Shown here piece by piece: positions 1 through 5,776 of a stretch of DNA of 5,776 bases. The translations under genes and the position numbers were made by a program. A model generated the notes under the pieces. The model had not been told where the DNA came from. It did not search any database and worked only from the letters and a program-made list of their open reading frames with translations. This DNA comes from Dechloromonas sp. (GTDB lineage Bacteria; Pseudomonadota; Gammaproteobacteria; Burkholderiales; Rhodocyclaceae), in NCBI GenBank assembly GCA_017302355.1, contig JAFLDQ010000195.1, positions 1-5,776 on the forward strand. Reading direction: 5' to 3'. The stretch's first letter is position 1. Every line of letters starts with the position of its first letter.

Positions 1-78
1 CATGGGGGCGGGGCGAACGGCCTTACTGTCTGGAAGGATTCGACAGGGAAGACATTGAAACAGATCGAAGAGGGCTAG
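1..78 (+). CDS. Possible 3' end of an upstream gene (partial)
   Basis: Frame 1 is open from the window edge to a TAG at 76-78 and reads as 25 residues ending in DSTGKTLKQIEEG. The mix of charged and small residues is plausible for a protein C-terminus, but the stretch is far too short to identify. The frame shared with the gene at 129 is also open back to base 3, so an open frame here carries little weight. No function can be assigned. It could equally be non-coding leader. Confidence 0.2.
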   Translation, partial: HGGGANGLTVWKDSTGKTLKQIEEG

Positions 79-116
79 TCGGAGTTCGTCGCAGTTATTG
101 GAACAATGCTTGGCGT

Positions 117-123
117 GAGAGGG
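117..123 (+). promoter_or_regulatory. Ribosome binding site for the exported protein gene
   Basis: The purine run GAGAGGG ends 5 bases before a GTG codon at 129. It supports this GTG as the start, although the same frame is open further upstream without a stop. The signal peptide begins exactly at this GTG, which agrees. I found no convincing -35/-10 pair in bases 1-116. Confidence 0.55.
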
Positions 124-128
124 CCAAC

Positions 129-872
129 GTGAATAGAGTACTGTTTGGGGTTGTCGTCGCGTTGATTGCTGCACAACAGGTTGTAGCATCTCCAAACGAT
201 CCCAATCGCCGCAGCGAGCGCGTCCAGTTTGCCGCGGGCGCGGAATCGACGCTCATCAAGGGCCAGGTCAAGGGCCGCCATTATGTCGACTATCTGGTGC
301 GCGCCGGCGCCGGGCAGACGCTGAGCGTCGCGATGAAGACCGGCAACGGCTCCAACCATTTCAACATCCTCCCGCCGGACGGCGGCGATGTCGCGATGTT
401 TGTCGGCAGCATGTCCGGCGAGCGGTTCTCCGGGGTTGTGCCGACGGACGGCGACTACGGCATCCGCGTCTATCTGATGCGCGGCGCCGCGCGGCGCAAC
501 GAGGTGGCACGCTACACGCTGACCGTCGGCGTCACCGGCCAGGCGCTGGCGGCGACGCCTGCCGCGCAGGACCCGCTGATTTCCGGCACGCCGTACCATG
601 CTTCAACGAAGGTCGTCTGTACGGCGCCGTTCGCGCCCAAGGGCACGGAATGCGACGCCTTCGTCATCCGGCGCGGCTTTGACGGGACGGCGACGGTCGA
701 GGTGCGCTGGGGCGAGGGGTTGAAGCGGCGCATCCTCTTTGTCAGGCATGAGGTGGTCGCCGCGGATTCGCCGGAGGCGCCGGTCTTCGAGCGCCGCAGC
801 GAGTTCACCATCGTCCGCTTCGGCGACGCCGAGCGCTTCGAAATTCCGGAAGCGCTCGTGACCGGCGGCTGA
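129..872 (+). CDS. Exported two-domain protein, PliG-like N-terminal domain
   Basis: The 247-residue product starts with a typical Sec signal peptide: MNR, a hydrophobic core at residues 4-19, and a likely cleavage after VVA (residue 20). The mature protein should be periplasmic or secreted. Residues 31-136 match the pattern I remember for PliG/YcgK, the periplasmic inhibitor of g-type lysozyme: a VQF..G start, GQVKG with DY a few residues later, a GQ turn, then DGDYGIRV followed by MRGAARRNE. Residues 150-247 form a second domain with two cysteines (C164, C175) that could make a disulfide, and end in ERFEIPEALVTGG. I recall similar FEIP..GG endings in other proteobacterial exported proteins. 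PliG itself is a single domain of about 130 residues, so this is an extended relative. Lysozyme inhibition is inferred only; general envelope binding is equally possible. The start is GTG with a good SD. The gene stands alone and converges on glgX. Confidence 0.85.
   Translation: MNRVLFGVVVALIAAQQVVASPNDPNRRSERVQFAAGAESTLIKGQVKGRHYVDYLVRAGAGQTLSVAMKTGNGSNHFNILPPDGGDVAMFVGSMSGERFSGVVPTDGDYGIRVYLMRGAARRNEVARYTLTVGVTGQALAATPAAQDPLISGTPYHASTKVVCTAPFAPKGTECDAFVIRRGFDGTATVEVRWGEGLKRRILFVRHEVVAADSPEAPVFERRSEFTIVRFGDAERFEIPEALVTGG
830..858 (+). repeat. 10-bp perfect inverted repeat at the gene's 3' end
   Basis: CGAGCGCTTC at 830-839 is the exact reverse complement of GAAGCGCTCG at 849-858, with a 9-base spacer. 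It ends 14 bases before the end of the exported-protein gene. No T-tract follows, so it is not a standard intrinsic terminator. It could protect the mRNA 3' end, or simply follow from the codons of a conserved ERFEIPEAL peptide. Confidence 0.5.
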
Positions 873-965
873 AATTTGCCCTGAATCCGGCGTCGACCGT
901 GACAGGCCGGGTTGTCCGGCGCGGTGTTCGCGCCCGCTCTCGTCGGCGTGACATCGTTCTGGCGC

Positions 966-982
966 ACTCCGCTGGCCGGAGT
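966..982. terminator. Weak terminator-like hairpin
   Basis: ACTCCG (966-971) pairs with CGGAGT (977-982) around a 5-base loop. On the plus strand it is followed by TCTCG, not a true T-run. It sits between convergent genes, where a bidirectional terminator would be expected, but the stem is short. Confidence 0.2.
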
Positions 983-1045
983 TCTCGCGTCTGGTTGAGT
1001 GCTCGCCGTTGTCCGTCCATGCGCCTGGCGGGCGGCAGCCGGAGA

Positions 1046-1063
1046 TCCTCGGGACGGCGAGGA
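1046..1063. terminator. Weak terminator-like hairpin downstream of glgX
   Basis: TCCTCG (1046-1051) pairs with CGAGGA (1058-1063) around a 6-base loop, about 50 bases past the glgX stop on the minus strand. No T-run follows in either direction. It is the nearest looped stem to the 3' end of the glgBX transcript. Confidence 0.18.
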
Positions 1064-1112
1064 GCAGCGGCGGTAACGGAATCGCGCGGATGCGTGGCTG
1101 GCGACGGATCCG

Positions 1113-3148
1113 TCAGTCGGCTTCCGTGCGATCCTGCTGGAAGCGTCTTCCCATCCCGAGAATCTGCACGCTGCGTGCCTCCACCGGCGTCATTTTCTCG
1201 CGCAGGTGGATGGCGAAGGGTGCGGGGGCGCTGCTGTCGCAGATCTGTTGCCAGGCGCCTGCCGGCAGCAGGAAGGGGACCGGGACGTTGTCGCGGTTGA
1301 TCAGGCAGAGCAAGGTTTCGCCCTCCGGCCCGCTGCCCGCGGCTGGCGGGTCGGGGGCGAGCTGCAGACCGAGGGCGCCCAGTTTTTTCGACTCCCAGTC
1401 GGCGTTGCGCATCGGTCTGCCCGCGGGATGCCACCAGACCGCATCCGGCGGCCCATCGCCAGTCGCCGCGCCGGTCAGCCAACGGCGTCGCCTAAGTTGC
1501 GGAAAACGTCGGCGCAAGCCGATCAGGCCGGCGACGAAGTCGATCAAATCGGCATCGGCGTTCTTCCAGTCGAGCCAGCTTAGCGCATTGTCCTGGCAAT
1601 AGGCGTTGTTGTTGCCGGCCTGCGTGCGTCCGAGCTCATCGCCGCCCAGCAGCATCGGCACGCCCTGGGACAACATCAGCGTGGCGAGAAGCGCGCGCTG
1701 CAGGCGCCGGCGTTTTTCGAGGACTGCCGGATCGTCGGTCTCGCCCTCCTCGCCGCAGTTCTTGGACAGGTTGTGGCCGTGGCCGTCGCGATTGTCCTCG
1801 CCATTGAGTTCATTGTGCTTCTTCTGGTAGCTGACGAGATCGCGCAGAGTGAAGCCGTCATGCGCGGCGATGTAGTTGATTCCGGCCTGGGGCGCGCGTC
1901 CGTTGGCGCCGAAGATTTCGCTCGACCCGGCGAGCCGTTGCGCCAGTTGTCCGACACCTGCCCCGCGCGTCAGCCAGAAGGCGCGGACGTCGTTGCGGAA
2001 GCGGTCGTTCCATTCGCTCCAGCCCGGCAGAAAGCGGCCGAGGTGGTAACCGTCCGGTCCGACATCCCAGGGCTCGGCGACCAGCTTGACGCGCTGCAGC
2101 AAAGGGTCCTGCCTGAGCGCGGCGAGAAAGGCGCTGTCGCGGGTAAGCGTGGCGGCGAGATCAAAGCGGAAGCCGTCGACGTGCATGACCTCAACCCAGT
2201 AGCGCAGCGCATCCACGACCAGTTGCAGAACGCGCGGGTGGGCGAGATTGAAGGTGTTGCCGCAGCCGCTGAAGTTCTCGTAACCCGCGGGATGGCCGGG
2301 CGGCAGGCGGTAATAGCTCAGGTTGTCGATGCCGCGAAACGACAGGGTCGGGCCGTGCTCGTCGGCTTCGGCGGTATGGTTGAAGACCACGTCGAGAATG
2401 ACCTCGAGGCCGGCGGCGTGCAGGGAGCGGACCATTGTCTTGAACTCGGCGATCACCGGCTGCCCGTCGATCCGCGCCGCATAGCGCGGTTCCGGCGCGA
2501 AGAAGGCGAGCGAGTTGTAGCCCCAGTAATTGACAAGACCCTTGTCCGCCAAATGCCTCTCGTCGAGAAAGTGGCACACCGGCAGCAGGTTGATGGCGGT
2601 GACGCCGAGCCGCAGGAAATGTTCGATCATCGCCGGGGTGGCGAGGCCGGCGTAGGTGCCGCGCAGCAATTCGGGAACGCCGGGATGTTGCCGGGTGCTT
2701 CCCTTGACATGCGCTTCGTAGAGAACCGTGGCCGCCAGGGGTATCGCCGGCGGGGCGTCGTCGCCCCAGTCGAATCGTTCGTCGACGACAACGGCCGTCA
2801 GGCAGTCCGCCGGATCAGGATGCTTCCGCCAGGAAAAGTGGCCTGCCACTTCGCGCGCGTAGGGATCGAGCAACAGGCGCCGGGCATCGAAGCGCTGGCC
2901 GCGCTTTGGTGCGTCGGGGCCATGCACCCGGTACGCGTAGCGCAGTCCCGGTCCCGCACCGGCGAGATAGCCGTGCCAGACCTGATCGGTCGCTTCGCGC
3001 AAAGGCAGCGTGCGCATCCGCGTGCCCTCGAAGATGCACAATTCGACCGCTTCGGCGTGCGCCGAAAAGAGCGCGAAGTTGACGCCGCGTCCGTCCCAAC
3101 GGGCGCCGAACGGCCAAGGCCGCCCGGTTTCGAGAGCGCTGCCTTCGC

Positions 3149-3161
<13 letters not shown>
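1113..3161 (-). CDS. glgX: Glycogen debranching enzyme GlgX
   Basis: This 682-residue GH13 isoamylase-type enzyme is close to the usual GlgX length (E. coli about 657). It hydrolyses alpha-1,6 branch points in the cytoplasm, preferring the short stubs left after glycogen phosphorylase has acted. Residues about 12-105 form the CBM48 beta-sandwich (PWPFGARWDGRGVNFALFS). The catalytic barrel, about 145-555, has all conserved regions: DVVFNH (D257-H262), DGFRFD with nucleophile D334, VAEPWD with acid/base E363, and AAHDGF with transition-state stabiliser D435. GGDELGRTQAGNNNAYCQD (507-525) is a GlgX signature. A C-terminal beta domain follows from about 570. The frame is open 167 codons further upstream, but that part is an out-of-frame reading of glgB. 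The ATG at 3161 begins just before the CBM48 and is the only sensible start. It overlaps the end of glgB by 13 bases and has no Shine-Dalgarno, which suggests translation coupled to glgB. All key residues are intact. Confidence 0.96.
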
Positions 3162-5332
<2,171 letters not shown>

Positions 5333-5340
5333 TTGCGGCT

Positions 5341-5345
5341 TCCTT
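5341..5345 (-). promoter_or_regulatory. Ribosome binding site of glgB
   Basis: Reading the minus strand, AAGGA lies 8 bases before the ATG at 5332. This strong SD at normal spacing fixes the glgB start, in contrast to glgX, which has none. Confidence 0.75.
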
Positions 5346-5678
5346 ACTCAAAGTGTGTGAATCTTCCAGGAATCGTTGGCATGGTCAGCGATCATTCGGC
5401 CAGCCGGGAAGGGAGCCATCCCGGCGACATGGCGAACTGCATTGCGCCGCCGCCCGGCAGGCGGCGAACAGCGCCCGCAGACGCGCGAGCGGGTGAAGGC
5501 GTGGTGCGCCTTGGTCGGCGAGTGGCAGGCGGTGGTCGCAAGAGTGAACCAGGCAGTCAAAACCAATATGATAGCGCGAGCGTTCGCCCAGTGAGAAGAA
5601 GCCGCTGGCGGGGGGTGCGATGCAAACTGATGTGTTTTCGCAAGCCGCCTGACTCACACCGTGACTCGCCTGGCGCGC
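5346..5678. other. Gene-poor leader region upstream of glgB with GC-rich hairpins
   Basis: About 330 bases hold no gene I can support. Three inverted repeats lie close together: 5403-5425 (7-bp stem GCCGGGA/TCCCGGC), 5445-5466 (7-bp stem CGCCGCC/GGCGGCG) and 5474-5493 (5-bp stem CCCGC/GCGGG). None is followed by a T-run. A weak promoter-like pair on the minus strand is CTGACC (5388-5383) and AAGATT (5365-5360), 17 bases apart, but only about half the consensus bases match. Short open frames on both strands (5376-5594 plus, 5348-5566 minus) begin with TTG, have no good SD and resemble no family I know. Confidence 0.5.
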
Positions 5679-5776
5679 CCAGTACGCAAGCCACTGCCTA
5701 TTGGCACGATTGAGACGTAGCGCCAGCATGTGTTCAGCGTTGGCGGCGCGCCACCAGGCGCCGGGGCGCTTCAGGC
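5385..5776 (-). CDS. Transposase C-terminal fragment, probably ISKra4-like (partial)
   Basis: The minus-strand frame is open from the window edge and begins LKRPGAWWRAANAEHMLAL, followed by RLNRANRQWLAYW (about 5774-5679). The pattern [KR].[PT]GAWW....A..MLALR...AN..W..YW resembles the C-terminus of ISKra4-family transposases as I remember them. The N-terminal and DDE catalytic parts lie outside the window, so activity cannot be judged. After YW the frame continues to a stop at 5385-5387, but that stretch (SHGVSQAACENTSVCIAPP and onward) does not look like a transposase. The true C-terminus or element end is probably nearer 5600-5670, and the original stop may be lost. If this is a transposase, an insertion sequence, intact or decayed, ends just upstream of glgB. 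Family assignment is from memory of the motif and is uncertain. Confidence 0.45.
   Translation of the reverse strand, partial: LKRPGAWWRAANAEHMLALRLNRANRQWLAYWARQASHGVSQAACENTSVCIAPPASGFFSLGERSRYHIGFDCLVHSCDHRLPLADQGAPRLHPLARLRALFAACRAAAQCSSPCRRDGSLPGWPNDR
5650..5667 (+). repeat. Short tandem repeat of TGACTC
   Basis: TGACTC occurs at 5650-5655 and again at 5662-5667, a 12-base period. It lies just past the recognisable end of the transposase-like coding sequence, where an element boundary would be expected. It is short enough to be chance. Confidence 0.25.

Larger units (their letters stand above)
873..1112. other. Convergent intergenic region, no gene seen
   Basis: This 240-base gap lies between the TGA of the exported-protein gene and the TGA of glgX. 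The open frames crossing it are Arg/Ser/Pro-rich and look like read-through of GC-rich DNA, not protein. It holds two short GC-rich hairpins (966-982 and 1046-1063), neither followed by a U-rich run on either strand. Transcription from both sides must end near here, perhaps by Rho. Confidence 0.6.

Noticed and set aside
75..599. 174-codon minus-strand open frame opposite the exported-protein gene
   Set aside because: The plus-strand gene has a signal peptide, an SD and a family-like domain. The minus frame is Arg/Ala/His-rich and unrecognisable.
805..1482. Open frames across the convergent gap (805-1482 minus, 899-1300 plus)
   Set aside because: Both give Arg/Ser/Pro-rich peptides, overlap real genes in other frames and lack a convincing SD.
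5403..5493. CRISPR or regular repeat array
   Set aside because: The stems differ in sequence and spacing; there are no repeated units with spacers.
5348..5594. Two short TTG-start open frames upstream of glgB, one on each strand (72 codons each)
   Set aside because: They overlap each other, lack an SD and match no family. The minus one has a faint lipoprotein-like start (LATTAC), but the rest of it is Arg/Pro-rich and unlike a protein.

Overview
The window is GC-rich chromosomal DNA, most likely from a Gram-negative proteobacterium. The enzymes are of the bacterial GlgB/GlgX type, and the first gene encodes an exported protein of a kind I associate with proteobacteria. A betaproteobacterium such as a member of the Rhodocyclales would fit, but that is a guess from composition and gene content; no rRNA or marker gene is present.

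Layout: bases 1-128 may hold the tail of an upstream gene, followed by the leader of the first complete gene. At 129-872 (+) lies a small exported protein with an N-terminal domain resembling the periplasmic lysozyme inhibitor PliG and a second, Cys-containing C-terminal domain. A 240-base gap (873-1112) with two small hairpins separates it from the convergent glycogen genes. On the minus strand, glgB (5332-3149, branching enzyme) is followed directly by glgX (3161-1113, debranching enzyme). The two overlap by 13 bases and glgX has no visible ribosome binding site, so they look like one transcript with coupled translation. Upstream of glgB is a gene-poor stretch (5333 to about 5680) with GC-rich hairpins. 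At the right edge is what looks like the C-terminal end of a transposase, probably ISKra4-like, running off the window on the minus strand.

How the genes work together: GlgB introduces alpha-1,6 branches into alpha-1,4-glucan. GlgX removes the short branches left after phosphorylase has trimmed glycogen. The pair therefore covers both directions of branch-point metabolism. The glucan synthase (glgA), ADP-glucose pyrophosphorylase (glgC) and phosphorylase (glgP) are not in the window. The exported protein has no evident link to glycogen.

I do not see a convincing undescribed system. The window is mostly ordinary metabolism. The points worth a second look are the two-domain exported protein, the SD-less glgB/glgX overlap, and the transposase remnant plus hairpin cluster in front of glgB.
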